From SAR202 cluster bacterium (GTDB lineage Bacteria > Chloroflexota > Dehalococcoidia > Lucifugimonadales > UBA3495): a stretch of 64,000 nt of DNA. The position numbers were made by a program, and so were the translations under genes. A model generated the notes under the pieces. That model had not been told where the DNA came from. It was given only the letters and a program-made list of their open reading frames with translations, and did no database searches. This document shows, in pieces, positions 27,517 to 36,360 of this stretch. The first letter of the stretch is position 1, and each line of letters begins with the position of its first letter. The stretch is taken from contig JABMNL010000031.1 of the NCBI GenBank assembly GCA_013204585.1, positions 1-64,000 on the forward strand. Reading direction: 5' to 3'.

Positions 27517-29574
27517 CTAACGGGTCAACGTGAACGAGCCATCGATACTACCGCCGCCGTCACGTCGGAGGAATCTGCCGCTAAGTGTATCCCCGCCGAG
27601 AGTCGCCGTCCCTCCGTACATCCGTGTTCCCACATCAGTTGGGAAATTGAAAGTCACATCCCAGCTATCTCCAGATATTGTTCCGGAGACCGACCCCGAA
27701 GATGAAGAATAGCCCCTAAAATCGCAACCGGGAACCCAGCGGCTTTGTATGCCATTGGCAGATGCAGACCCGGAAAATGAGTTCCCACTCACGGTAATGG
27801 ACATGCTCAGTGTTCCGCTGCTGTCATAGGTGCATCCTCCACCGCCCAGCGAAGAAGAATTGTGGCTACCCGACCAGGTTACTGCCAGCGGGGCAGTCGG
27901 GGTTGGCGTTGAAATTACCGGTGCCGGATTTACGTTCATTGCAAATTGCTGGCATACATTTGTTCCAACTTGATCAGTGGCGCAAACATCGAATCGCTGC
28001 AACCCGGTGGGCGTATATTCCGCTGGCGTTCCCCTTAATACTCCGTTGAAATTCAAGGTCAGGCCAAAGGGCAGGCCGATGCCGTGCGAGAACGTATAGT
28101 TCGGCGTTCCTCCAGTAGGATTGTTGGTCACTGGGTTGGCTGCCAACGGCCCACCGCAAAACAGGCCGGGTGCCGGTTCCGGGTCGCAAAATGAATAATC
28201 GTACGCCATGCCGATGGTGCCATCGGGCAAAGAACGCACTCCAAATACGAGTTCTGGCACCGGCGGTTCTCCCAGTGCGAGTCCGTAGAGCAACTCGTCT
28301 AGAATCTGCTGGTCTTGTGCAAAATCGTCGGCTAAGCTCACCGTCCTGAATTGGAATTGTTGTGTGCCTCGGAACACGAACGCATACTGCCAGGTCAACC
28401 CCCCGTCGGTTATCACCGCCTTATAGGCCTTGTTCCCGTCATCCAATACCACTTCACCCTCTGATGTCACCACTTGGCTGGGGTCTCGATACAGCTCAAT
28501 AACCCGTTTTCCGTATTCAGCAATAGTTGTACCATCGGTTACCCAGTGGTCCAGATTGAGTTCTTCAACACTTAGGTAAGGGAATCCTCCCCCAGCAGAT
28601 TGAATCTCCACGACACCGTCGGGGTTGCTCGCTGGTGTAACTGTCCAGTCTGCGGGGTAGCTTATGGAAAAACCAAGCTCAGGGCTCTCGTAACTGACCC
28701 TTGGCACCGGTGTCGGCAAAGGCGTTGGCTCAGGCGTTGGATCGGGAATCAAAGTCGGTGCTTCACCAGCGGCTATGGGCTCTGCCACTGGCGGTACCGT
28801 GACCTCAACAGTCTCATTAAATCTACTCAAGCGGAACAGTAAACTCTGAAAAACCTCACCGGTCAGTTGTTCGATTAATCCCTGGTAGTCTGTGGCGGGA
28901 ACCAGCCCCTCCACCTGCATTTGACGCACGAATAGGTCAATGACGCCCACCCACAACACTACCCGCTCTTTCTCTGGGTCGTCCAGCACGGTGCCAGTGA
29001 GGCGGTAAGCTGGCAGGCCGTCCAAATAGACTAATTCTGCTTCCGACGCGACCATGCCTTCCGGGACTAACTGCTTGAACGAAGAGTCCTCCGAGTCGCT
29101 TGCATCCTGGTCAATCGCCCACTCCGCTGTGATGGGGTCTTGAATGTAGCTAACGCTCTCCACTTCTCGGGCATTGAATGTCAGCGTGCCGGTAAATTCT
29201 GCGACATCAATATCCATAATTAGGGAAATCTGGTTATCGCCTTTGACATTCCCAGCGCCGATGACCTGCACCGACAACAGATTTGCGTCGTCATCTCCGG
29301 TGGCTTTAAGAACCATTTCGCCGTCCAGATGAAAGCTTTCCAACGACGCCATGGCGGCATTGATATCTTCCAGGAGTTGGGCCGGTGAATCGGTCGGGTT
29401 GGAGGGTTGCGTGGGCAGAGGAGTCAGGGTCGGGTCCGGGGTAGCAGTAGAGGTAGCGGGTATCGAAGTACCGGCCTCGCAAGCCGCCAGAATTAGGGCA
29501 AGAAATAATGCAAGAACGACTACCGTGGTCGAGCTATTGGTGCGAGTGGAGTACCTTCCTTCTAGCAGTTTCAC
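27517..29574 (-). CDS. Large mosaic lipoprotein
   Basis: A 685-residue secreted lipoprotein, lipobox ILAAC (Cys32). After a Thr/Pro-rich linker come: a 200-residue domain resembling LppX/LprG-like lipid-carrier folds (ESFHLDGEMVLKA, later LVYLDGLPAYRLTGTV); a second Pro/Thr linker (PDPTPEPTPLPTPVP); a PsbP/photosystem-like domain (YESPELGFSISYPADW); an Ig/cadherin-like putative domain (LPFGLTLNFNGVLRGTP); and a Gly/Ser-rich beta domain at the C-terminus. The GTG start has AGGAGG 8 bases upstream. The function is not known; it looks like an outer-surface binding protein. Confidence 0.75.
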   Translation of the reverse strand: MKLLEGRYSTRTNSSTTVVVLALFLALILAACEAGTSIPATSTATPDPTLTPLPTQPSNPTDSPAQLLEDINAAMASLESFHLDGEMVLKATGDDDANLLSVQVIGAGNVKGDNQISLIMDIDVAEFTGTLTFNAREVESVSYIQDPITAEWAIDQDASDSEDSSFKQLVPEGMVASEAELVYLDGLPAYRLTGTVLDDPEKERVVLWVGVIDLFVRQMQVEGLVPATDYQGLIEQLTGEVFQSLLFRLSRFNETVEVTVPPVAEPIAAGEAPTLIPDPTPEPTPLPTPVPRVSYESPELGFSISYPADWTVTPASNPDGVVEIQSAGGGFPYLSVEELNLDHWVTDGTTIAEYGKRVIELYRDPSQVVTSEGEVVLDDGNKAYKAVITDGGLTWQYAFVFRGTQQFQFRTVSLADDFAQDQQILDELLYGLALGEPPVPELVFGVRSLPDGTIGMAYDYSFCDPEPAPGLFCGGPLAANPVTNNPTGGTPNYTFSHGIGLPFGLTLNFNGVLRGTPAEYTPTGLQRFDVCATDQVGTNVCQQFAMNVNPAPVISTPTPTAPLAVTWSGSHNSSSLGGGGCTYDSSGTLSMSITVSGNSFSGSASANGIQSRWVPGCDFRGYSSSSGSVSGTISGDSWDVTFNFPTDVGTRMYGGTATLGGDTLSGRFLRRDGGGSIDGSFTLTR

Positions 29575-29700
29575 GGGTCAATCCTCCTACAAAGGACGAC
29601 TTGACGCTTACGCCGGAAATCGTTCCCAGGATAAAATCCCGAACTGTATCCACTCTCGCCGAATCAGGACCCGCGCTCAAGTGCCAAACGGCACCAAAAG

Positions 29701-31152
29701 TCAGGTGAGAATCCTCCGATTTCCCTCATCAACGTAGGATTTATCCCCAACTCGAGAAATCTTTATCTGCTGCCGGTAGACCTCTCCACCCAAACTGTGC
29801 TCAGCATTGTGTAACTCGCTAGACCATTCCAAGTCTTTGGCGTCGGGGCCAGCAGATAGCGCCTCTTCAAGCACCCGCCCATGCATTCCCTGGTGGCCGG
29901 AAATGCCCAGTATTCTCAGAAAGGTGGGCGCTAAATCCATGTTGCCGGACGGTGTGTCTAACTTGAGACTTAATTTGAAACTGGGGCCGTGGGCAAACAT
30001 GATTCCATTGATTTCGTGACGACTCATTGAGCCATGCTGCCCGGTGCCGGGTTCGCCTCCGGTGGAGTAGACAGTGCCGCCGTATCCGGCGCTATTGGGC
30101 GATGAATCCCAAAGAAAGGAGACGGTTAGCTCAGGTGCGCGCAGCCCTTGGTTCCCTACCAAAGAGGCTGGCAGCGTACCGGGGATACCGGCGACGGCAT
30201 CGGACGCCGTTATGGTGCCGCACCACGGTTGCCTCATCAGCCAGTCAGCCAACCTAGTGGCCGTGCCGACATCGCCGGGCGAAGTATAAAAAAGGACCGC
30301 ACCGCCATTTTGTGCAACCACCACTCCCCCGGCCTCGCCACCCGGTGGGAATCCAGCATCCCGCAGCAACGATTCAATGGCCAAGGTTTCAGATATCGTC
30401 GAGTAGCCATGGTCAGACACCACAACGATGTCAGTATCTTCGGCCCGTCCGTTTTCTCGCAGCCATTGCAGCAGGTCCCCGAATTGTCCGTCGGCCTCTT
30501 TTACCGCAATGTCCGAAAGACTGGACCCGACCCCGGAGTCGTGTTGCGATTTGTCCGGCTCGGACGACCAAATCAGAGTCACGGCTGGCAGCCGCTCGGG
30601 TAATACGTACTCGGTCAAGATTCGCATAGCATGGGCTAATCTGGGGGTATTCGGCAGCAATGCTTCCGGCCATTGCCCAAACCGATCAATCAACAATTCG
30701 TGCAAGTCTCTAGGAAGCGCAAAAGTTGGGTGAATCGTCGCCCCGCCGGTGTCGTCGGCGGTCGGGTTGTGAAGGTAGGCGTTACCGCTGGTTCCGACTC
30801 CAAGGGCCACATACTCACGCCCATGTTCCGAGAGGATTTCGGCCAATGTTGGCCCAAGTAGGACTGACACCCCGGCCTTCGCGACCTGCTCTAACTCGGG
30901 TTCCAAAGCTGGAATTGCCCGGTCCGAATCGAAGTCACGAATCATAAGCCTGTTACCCGCCAGACCATGCCCTCCCGGATTTAGGCCAGTAACCATGCTG
31001 GAGACGTTCACCCGCGTCACCGTTGGGAAAACCGAATGGTGGTTGGCGAACGTCACCCCGCTATCGGCAAAAGCCGAGAGGTTGGGCATCAGCCGAGGAT
31101 TAACTTGCGCTGGCTGCAACCCATCAAAAACAAAAACTATTATTGAGGACAT
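29701..31152 (-). CDS. Type I phosphodiesterase / alkaline-phosphatase-superfamily protein
   Basis: A 483-residue member of the nucleotide pyrophosphatase/phosphodiesterase group. Seen: the first metal Asp in VFVFDGLQP, the nucleophile threonine in FPTVTRVNVSSM, SSEPDKSQHDSG with metal-binding Asp/His, VVSDHGYS, and a last His in a GQHGS segment. Such enzymes hydrolyse phosphodiesters or phosphonates with two metals. No signal peptide is evident. It stands between a lipoprotein gene and an LLM gene on the same strand. Confidence 0.82.
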   Translation of the reverse strand: MSSIIVFVFDGLQPAQVNPRLMPNLSAFADSGVTFANHHSVFPTVTRVNVSSMVTGLNPGGHGLAGNRLMIRDFDSDRAIPALEPELEQVAKAGVSVLLGPTLAEILSEHGREYVALGVGTSGNAYLHNPTADDTGGATIHPTFALPRDLHELLIDRFGQWPEALLPNTPRLAHAMRILTEYVLPERLPAVTLIWSSEPDKSQHDSGVGSSLSDIAVKEADGQFGDLLQWLRENGRAEDTDIVVVSDHGYSTISETLAIESLLRDAGFPPGGEAGGVVVAQNGGAVLFYTSPGDVGTATRLADWLMRQPWCGTITASDAVAGIPGTLPASLVGNQGLRAPELTVSFLWDSSPNSAGYGGTVYSTGGEPGTGQHGSMSRHEINGIMFAHGPSFKLSLKLDTPSGNMDLAPTFLRILGISGHQGMHGRVLEEALSAGPDAKDLEWSSELHNAEHSLGGEVYRQQIKISRVGDKSYVDEGNRRILT

Positions 31153-31215
31153 AATTCCCCTAGCCAGTCGATTTGAATACCGGTTGAATACCGGGGCGAG
31201 TTTCGCTAAACAACC

Positions 31216-32208
31216 CTAGGGAGCCAAAGCCCTAATTGTCCGCGCGTAGGATTCCTTGAGGTCTCCCACGGGCACGGGCGCGATTACTGGCTTCGACAAC
31301 CCCATTACGCGTAGTTGGTCCAACCGTTCCCGACAGTCCGCAGCGGAGCCAACCACTCCCACTTCTTGTTGCATACTTTCGCTGATGGCTGCGGCGCTGG
31401 CTGGGTCGTCGCGGTGATCCCTGGCCGAAACAACTCCGGCCATCTCCCGGTCAAAGCCGGTGTCCTGAAAAAAGGCGCGGTAATGAGAACTGCTCGCGTA
31501 CCGGGCGATCTGTAGCTGAAGGCTGGCCCGCCCAGCCGCTAGGTCGTCGGTGACAGCAACCCGCAGGTAGCCCGAAATCTCAACTTCAGACTGGTCGCGT
31601 CCGACCTTGGCTGCACCGTCACGGACCAGCTGGATTGCCTGCTCCAGGTAGCTGGAAGCCGTCCAACTCAGCAGGACGCCATCGGCAATCTCCCCAGCCA
31701 GTTGCAACATTCGCGGGCCAAGCGCGGCGATGTAGATTGGAACCTTGCCCTGAGGAGCAGCAGCGCCAAGCGATGCGCCGCTGACAGCGATGGCCTTCCC
31801 CTGGTAGGTGACTTCCTCGCCATTTAGCAGTCGGCGAACAATCTGAATCATATCTCGCAGGTGTTCTAGAGGCTGACTGTAGGCCACCCCATGTCCGTCT
31901 TCCACTGCTGGCCGGTTGCCCACGCCCAGCCCCAGGATGAACCGTCCATCTGAAACAGCCGATAATCCTGCTGCCGACATGGCAGTGATTAAGGGCGTTC
32001 GGGAAAACATGGGCAATATGCCAGTGCCAAGGCCGATTCGGCTGGTTGCCGTGGCGATGGCGGTTAGCTGGGTCAGGGAGTCCCGGCCATTACCCTCGGT
32101 CATCCAGACTTCGCCGTAGCCCAACTCTTCGGCTAGCGACGCCAAAGACTGGATGTCAGCCGGGCTCATCTGAGGTTCGTTCCCCAGTCGAAGGCCAAGA
32201 AATGTCAT
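31216..32208 (-). CDS. LLM-class F420-dependent oxidoreductase (Mer-like)
   Basis: A 330-residue luciferase-like TIM-barrel protein closer to the F420-dependent methylene-H4MPT reductase style. Seen: VWMTEGNGRDS, IGLGTGILPMFSRTP, FILGLGVGNRP, VPIYIAALGPRML and IADGVLLSW. These are the conserved strands that contact the deazaflavin and the non-prolyl cis bond. The substrate is unknown. The ATG start is followed by a typical MTFLGLRLGN. Confidence 0.85.
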   Translation of the reverse strand: MTFLGLRLGNEPQMSPADIQSLASLAEELGYGEVWMTEGNGRDSLTQLTAIATATSRIGLGTGILPMFSRTPLITAMSAAGLSAVSDGRFILGLGVGNRPAVEDGHGVAYSQPLEHLRDMIQIVRRLLNGEEVTYQGKAIAVSGASLGAAAPQGKVPIYIAALGPRMLQLAGEIADGVLLSWTASSYLEQAIQLVRDGAAKVGRDQSEVEISGYLRVAVTDDLAAGRASLQLQIARYASSSHYRAFFQDTGFDREMAGVVSARDHRDDPASAAAISESMQQEVGVVGSAADCRERLDQLRVMGLSKPVIAPVPVGDLKESYARTIRALAP

Positions 32209-32238
32209 CTACAACTCCAAGACGGTTTGCGCAGAGTA

Positions 32239-32316
32239 GGTGGTTCGACAGGCTCACCATGAACGGATACGGAATGCAGGTTGTAAAACTCCGCTCATCC
32301 TGAGCCTGTCGAAGGA
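32239..32316. repeat. Inverted-repeat element
   Basis: The arms GGTTCGACAGGCTCACCATG (from 32242) and TCATCCTGAGCCTGTCGAAG (from about 32294) form an imperfect palindrome of the same family as the repeats flanking ileS. It fills the gap between the LLM gene and the glycosylase gene. Confidence 0.65.
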
Positions 32317-32336
32317 TTTTCCGGCTACAAACCCGT

Positions 32337-33254
32337 TTACCCTGCGCCAGTCCTTAGTGCGCTGAACAAGTAGACGGTAGCAAATGTGCGATAGGGTGAC
32401 CAGCGCTGGGCGATGTCTTCCACCTGGACGTCGGTTACATCTTCGCCGTCAGTGAACAACCGGGAAACCACTCTCCGCAGGGCCAAGTCACCCAGAGGCA
32501 ATGCGTCTGGACGGCCAACCGCGCGAATTAATACCCACTGGGCGGTCCACAGTCCCACGCCGCGCAGTGCAACAAGTTTTTCCACGATCTGTTGGTCGGT
32601 CAGACTATCCAAGCCTTCAAGCCCCACGCCATTGTCCAGGGCAGACCCGGCCAAGCCGTGGACGTACTCGGACTTGCGCTGGGTCAGCTTCATGGTGTGC
32701 AGCTCGGCAGGGGATGACGCCCAAATAGACGCGGGCCTGGGGAAGGCGTAGTAGGTCACGCCGTCGAACTCCGCGCTGGGGCCGAAGGTTTCGATGAGCA
32801 GCGTCCGAATTATGCGGGCCACACTGGTCGATATCTGCTGGCCCAACACCGCCAATATCAACGCCTCGAACACCGTGGCTGTGTGGGGCAGGTGGAGACC
32901 GTAGAACTCGTCAATCAAGCCAGACATGGCCTTGTCCGCCCGGCCCAGTTCGTAGAAAGGAGCCAAATCTTGGTCAACGCCCAAGAGCCAAGACACCCTA
33001 GCCTTGACCTGCTCAACATCCTCGGGGCTCAATTCTTGGCCCTGCAATTCCAAGGATAGTTCGGGGGAGTCGATGGTACCGATGGACCGTACCGATGCTA
33101 AAACCAGTTTGCTGCCAAGGTCGAGCAGCCGCCGGTAAACGCCATCCTCCATGGTGTCGGTGCCGTAGCGACTTTGGAAGTAGGTGTGGTAACTGGCTGT
33201 AAGCTCGAAGTTGAAGGGCGGCACAGGCCGAATGGTCGCGGTCAATCGGTCCAT
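32337..33254 (-). CDS. AlkA-like DNA-3-methyladenine glycosylase
   Basis: A 305-residue HhH-GPD DNA glycosylase that excises alkylated bases. Seen: an N-terminal AlkA-type beta domain, AVLGQQISTSVARIIR, the helix-hairpin-helix LRGVGLWTAQW, and the catalytic aspartate in LPLGDLALRR. The ATG at 33254 is preferred over a TTG at 33260. It is the last gene of an overlapping four-gene run (amidohydrolase, mug, thpR, this gene). Confidence 0.87.
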   Translation of the reverse strand: MDRLTATIRPVPPFNFELTASYHTYFQSRYGTDTMEDGVYRRLLDLGSKLVLASVRSIGTIDSPELSLELQGQELSPEDVEQVKARVSWLLGVDQDLAPFYELGRADKAMSGLIDEFYGLHLPHTATVFEALILAVLGQQISTSVARIIRTLLIETFGPSAEFDGVTYYAFPRPASIWASSPAELHTMKLTQRKSEYVHGLAGSALDNGVGLEGLDSLTDQQIVEKLVALRGVGLWTAQWVLIRAVGRPDALPLGDLALRRVVSRLFTDGEDVTDVQVEDIAQRWSPYRTFATVYLFSALRTGAG

Positions 33255-33260
33255 GGCCAA

Positions 33261-33860
33261 TCACCCGCCGCCAATGGACGCAGAGCCTACTAGATAGTGC
33301 CGCGACCCGGCGGGGTCAAGCTCGGTGCGCATCAAGTTAACGGTGTCGGCAGTCCAGGATGGGGTACTAGGCAGCTTTCCTTCGGTAATGACCTGCCCAA
33401 TGTTACTCGACTGCACTTCCGACACTTCCCGCCTCACCCGGCCTAAAGTTAGATGGGGCGAGAATGCGCGCATTTCTTTCGGCAATCCCAGGTTCCCCAC
33501 CGCTTCATCAACGGCCAGTTGCAACGCAGCCAATGTCTCTAGGTCGCCTTGAACCCCCGCCCACAAAACCCGGGGACGCCGAGGGTTTGGAAACACGCCC
33601 AACCCGGCAATAGTAAGCCCAAAGGGGGAGAACTCGGCGGTCACTTCCAGCAGTGCCTCCAATACCCGATTCACCAGTTCGGCAGGGATGTCGCCCATGA
33701 ACTTGAGCGTCAAGTGCATGCCTTCAGGGCGCACCCAGCGCACGCATTTCCCAAATTCGGAGTCCAACACTTTCACTGTCTCTTCCAACACCGCTATTCC
33801 TTCTTGGGGCAGCGGAATTGCGATGAATGACCGAACCTTATTGTCGTCGGACGTCGTCAT
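33261..33860 (-). CDS. thpR: RNA 2',3'-cyclic phosphodiesterase (LigT/ThpR)
   Basis: A 199-residue 2H phosphoesterase. The two catalytic HxTx motifs are seen as HLTLKF and HLTLGR. FIAIPLP at the start and RSEL-type LMRTELDP near the end are family hallmarks. It hydrolyses 2',3'-cyclic phosphate RNA ends, and in vitro can ligate tRNA halves. The ATG at 33860 overlaps the mug stop by 4 bases (ATGA), so translation is coupled. A longer reading to 33893 lacks support. Confidence 0.9.
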   Translation of the reverse strand: MTTSDDNKVRSFIAIPLPQEGIAVLEETVKVLDSEFGKCVRWVRPEGMHLTLKFMGDIPAELVNRVLEALLEVTAEFSPFGLTIAGLGVFPNPRRPRVLWAGVQGDLETLAALQLAVDEAVGNLGLPKEMRAFSPHLTLGRVRREVSEVQSSNIGQVITEGKLPSTPSWTADTVNLMRTELDPAGSRHYLVGSASIGGG

Positions 33861-34408
33861 TGCTTGGCCGCCTCCCTCAACCGCCCATACCACTCGGCCA
33901 GGTCGTTCAACGAGTACTTGGCGTTGGCCGGACTGGGGTTGGGGACGACGAATATCTTAGACGTGCCAATAACCCGTTCTTGCATACCTAATCGAGGACT
34001 CTCTCTCACGCCCTCGCCGTGCTGAAGATAGGCTTTGTAGGCCATCAGTCCGTGGAAGCAGACCAACTTGGGAGCGAACCGAATAATCTTTTCTTTGAGC
34101 ACCGGTGCCCACTGGCGAAAGTCGGCGGCTCGCAGTCCCGAACCCATTGGCGTTGGCCGCTTGGCAACGTCGGTGAACCCAATGCCGTCGCTCAGCAGGG
34201 AGGCATCTTCTTGGGCGGTGACTTCCCGCGAGACCAGGCCCGACAGGTTGAAGGCTGGCCAGAACCGGTTACGTGGATTGGCAAAATAATGGCCGACTTC
34301 GGCGGAGTATTGGGAAGGGTTCAGCCCGACAAACAGCAAGTCCAGCCCGTCCCGCAGGTAATCGGGGAGGGTTACAAACTCATCTGATGACAAGTTGGCG
34401 ACGCTCAC
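33857..34408 (-). CDS. mug: G/U(T) mismatch-specific DNA glycosylase
   Basis: A 183-residue MUG/TDG-family uracil-DNA glycosylase that removes uracil or thymine opposite guanine. Seen: the catalytic-loop GLNPSQYSAEVGHYFANP with the key asparagine, RNRFW, and the second active-site loop PNPSPANAKYS. It overlaps both neighbours by 4 bases (ATGA at each end), a tight repair operon. Confidence 0.92.
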   Translation of the reverse strand: MSVANLSSDEFVTLPDYLRDGLDLLFVGLNPSQYSAEVGHYFANPRNRFWPAFNLSGLVSREVTAQEDASLLSDGIGFTDVAKRPTPMGSGLRAADFRQWAPVLKEKIIRFAPKLVCFHGLMAYKAYLQHGEGVRESPRLGMQERVIGTSKIFVVPNPSPANAKYSLNDLAEWYGRLREAAKQ

Positions 34409-35298
34409 AGATTCAAGAGTCGGGCGGCGTTTCCGGACAACAGTGCGGCTTCCACGTCGGGGGCAAGGCCAGCGCCGCGCACCTGCTGCAACGGCCGGGA
34501 GGCTTCCATCAATGGGTAGTCGCTGGCAAAGAGCACCTTACCCGCCCCGGCCAGTTCAGCCACAGCGGAAAAGACCTCGGGTCGGTAGAGGAAGGGAGAC
34601 GCCGCCGAGTCGAAGTACACGTTTTTCAGCACGTCCGGGACTTCGGGCATCAGGGAGTAGAAAGGCAGGCCGCCGCCCCAATGGGCGCAGATGATTACAT
34701 TGTCGGGGAAGTTTTGGATGAACCGGTAGAGCTTGTCGGGGGTGGCGCTCCCTTTACCGGGGTATTGGTGCCCGACTGGCTCCGACGCGTGAACCAGCAC
34801 CGGCAGGCCGTTAACGCGGGCTAGGTCCATGACCGGCGCCATGGTTCCGGCGTCCGTAATGTCGAACCCCTGGGTGTCGGCATGAAGCTCGCCAATGCCC
34901 ACCAGTCCCGCCGCCAAGCACCGTTTGGCTTCTGCCACTGCCGGTTCCCCCCAGGCGGGGTTCACCGAGCAGAACCCAGTCAGCCGGTCTGGGTGCTCAC
35001 CCACCGCCTGGATGATGTAGTCGTTGGCTTCGACGGCTGTCTCGTAGTCCGTCCAGCCCATGCCCATGACCACCGCCCAGTCCACACCGTCGCGGTCCAT
35101 GGCTTCTAGCAGGTCTTCGGCAGACGCAATGCGGGCATCCGGGCTAGCCAGCAGTTCGGAAAAGGTGGCATCACGCTGGGCAATCTCAGCCCGGCGGTCG
35201 CGAAAAGAGGGAGGGAGTATGTGACAGTGAGCGTCTATTACCAAGGCGTAATCTGTACAATCAAAGGCCGAATGAACATTAGGGAACGAGTATAGCAT
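34405..35298 (-). CDS. Amidohydrolase-2 family protein
   Basis: A TIM-barrel metal hydrolase of about 280-297 residues. Seen: metal motif IDAHCHILPP, VHASEPVGH, CAHWGGG and FASDYPLMEASRP, which carry the usual histidines and aspartate. The true start is uncertain. An ATG at 35298 has no ribosome site, while a TTG at 35244 just before the first metal motif lies behind a TATACT-like -10 on the minus strand. The open frame beyond 35298 runs into a simple repeat and is not coding. Its stop overlaps the mug ATG, so it is the first gene of the repair operon, which is unexpected for this family. Confidence 0.82.
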   Translation of the reverse strand: MLYSFPNVHSAFDCTDYALVIDAHCHILPPSFRDRRAEIAQRDATFSELLASPDARIASAEDLLEAMDRDGVDWAVVMGMGWTDYETAVEANDYIIQAVGEHPDRLTGFCSVNPAWGEPAVAEAKRCLAAGLVGIGELHADTQGFDITDAGTMAPVMDLARVNGLPVLVHASEPVGHQYPGKGSATPDKLYRFIQNFPDNVIICAHWGGGLPFYSLMPEVPDVLKNVYFDSAASPFLYRPEVFSAVAELAGAGKVLFASDYPLMEASRPLQQVRGAGLAPDVEAALLSGNAARLLNL

Positions 35299-35348
35299 CG
35301 GGTGGTTGGGAGCTGATTCAACGAACCAGGGAAACGCCCCATCTCCGA

Positions 35349-35416
35349 CTCCGAACCCGACTCTGACTCTGACTCTGACTCCGTCGAACCTAACCTTCCC
35401 CCGGACGGGGGAAAGG
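35349..35416. repeat. CTGACT microrepeat and MITE-like fragment
   Basis: A short run of CTGACT units (about 35359-35380) abuts 35377-35416, which matches the right end of the element at 1-198 in inverted orientation and ends in the palindrome CCTTCCCCC-GGAC-GGGGGAAAGG. It lies in the divergent gap between the amidohydrolase and the selenoprotein gene. Confidence 0.55.
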
Positions 35417-35466
35417 ATACCAAAGAATCTACCGCATGAAAATGACACTCTTATTATGATTAGAAT

Positions 35467-36024
35467 ATGAGCACTGACCCTACCGGCGAGCTATTCACGC
35501 TCAGGGGGCGTACTGCGCCCGACTTTACTCTGCCCAAACCCGAGGGCGAGTTTCTATCGCTTCAAGAATTACGAGGACGGAAGGTCTTGCTGGTCTTCTT
35601 GAGGCACTTCGCTTGAGTGCCTTGAAGAGAGCATCTGTCGCAGTTGCGACAGCAGTACGGCGAGATTCAGGCCAAGGGCGCGGATGTGGTCGCCATCTCC
35701 TTTGAACCTAAGGAGCGGCTTTTCCAACTAACCCGGCAGGCCCAACTGCCCTTTCCCATATTGTCGGACCCCGAGAGGGCCGTGTATGCCGCCTACGGTC
35801 TAACGGAAGGTCACTGGCTAAAGATTTTCTCGCTCAAGACAATCTGGACTTACGTGAAGCACTTTGCCAGGGGGCGACGCTACCATCACGCGGCCAGCGA
35901 CTGGAAGCAATTGGGTGGGGACTTTGTCTTGCAAGAAGACGGAATAGTTATCTACGAATACCGAGGGCAGGCGCCCCATGACCGACCAACCGTTAATCGC
36001 CTAATCGCCGAACTGGGCGGCTAG
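35467..36024 (+). CDS. Peroxiredoxin-like selenoprotein with Sec-x-x-Sec motif (SelL-like)
   Basis: One continuous frame of 185 codons is interrupted only by two TGA codons, at 35614-35616 and 35623-35625. They fall exactly where AhpC/TSA-like proteins of the PRXL2 type have the CxxC redox motif: VFLRHFA-[TGA]-VP-[TGA]-REHLSQL. Reading both as selenocysteine gives Sec50 and Sec53. The upstream half (RTAPDFTLP) and downstream half (ADVVAISFEP, FPILSDPERAVYAAYGL, GDFVLQEDG) are typical thioredoxin-fold peroxiredoxin. A perfect hairpin (35635-35652) begins 9 bases after the second TGA. The SelL family has a UxxU diselenide motif, so this is a likely member. Gene finders would start at 35644 and lose the active site. 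The stop TAG shares the palindrome CTAG with the convergent gene. Confidence 0.85.
35635..35652 (+). promoter_or_regulatory. Candidate bacterial SECIS hairpin (SelL-like gene)
   Basis: CTGTCGCA-GT-TGCGACAG is a perfect 8-bp stem; with realistic folding it is a 7-bp stem and an AGTT loop. The loop starts 16 bases after the second TGA and 25 after the first. The known bacterial SECIS pattern needs a stem-loop soon after UGA with a G among the first two loop bases. Both hold here. Confidence 0.75.
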
Positions 36025-36329
36025 TGGTCGCTGCCGTCTTCGCTGAACTCGTTCTCGTCGCTAAAGACACCGGTCTCGCGTCCCTGGAAGACGTGAACCA
36101 CAAAATTCTCACGGTTGATACCGACAGCATCGACGATATCTTCGTCCACGGTGTCGATGATTTCCTGGATGGTGTCCTGGGTCAAGCTCTCGTCAACCGA
36201 TATCGCCACGTGGACCATTTCCGCTGTGAAATGGATATCCACCCGGCCGACCTGCCGGTCCAACTCCATAATCATGTACGCTTCGGAAGAAGGTGTGCGC
36301 ACCTCGCGCTCAAAGCTCAGATCAGCCAA
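36021..36329 (-). CDS. Hypothetical acidic protein
   Basis: A 102-residue soluble protein I do not recognise. It begins LSFEREVRTPSSEAYMIMELD, has alternating hydrophobic/charged strands (VDIHFTAEMVHVAISVDE), a helix-like SLTQDTIQEIIDTVDEDIVD, and an acidic tail. The TTG start is preceded by GGAGG at suitable distance. Convergent with the selenoprotein gene: their stops overlap within CTAG. Confidence 0.6.
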   Translation of the reverse strand: MADLSFEREVRTPSSEAYMIMELDRQVGRVDIHFTAEMVHVAISVDESLTQDTIQEIIDTVDEDIVDAVGINRENFVVHVFQGRETGVFSDENEFSEDGSDH

Positions 36330-36360
36330 AAATCATTTCCTCCGTGTTCCCTAGCCGTCG

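Noticed and set aside
35644-36024. A 126-residue peroxiredoxin-like gene starting with TTG at 35644
   Set aside because: It lacks the N-terminal half and the active site. The same frame extends upstream through two TGAs to an ATG at 35467 with full family similarity.
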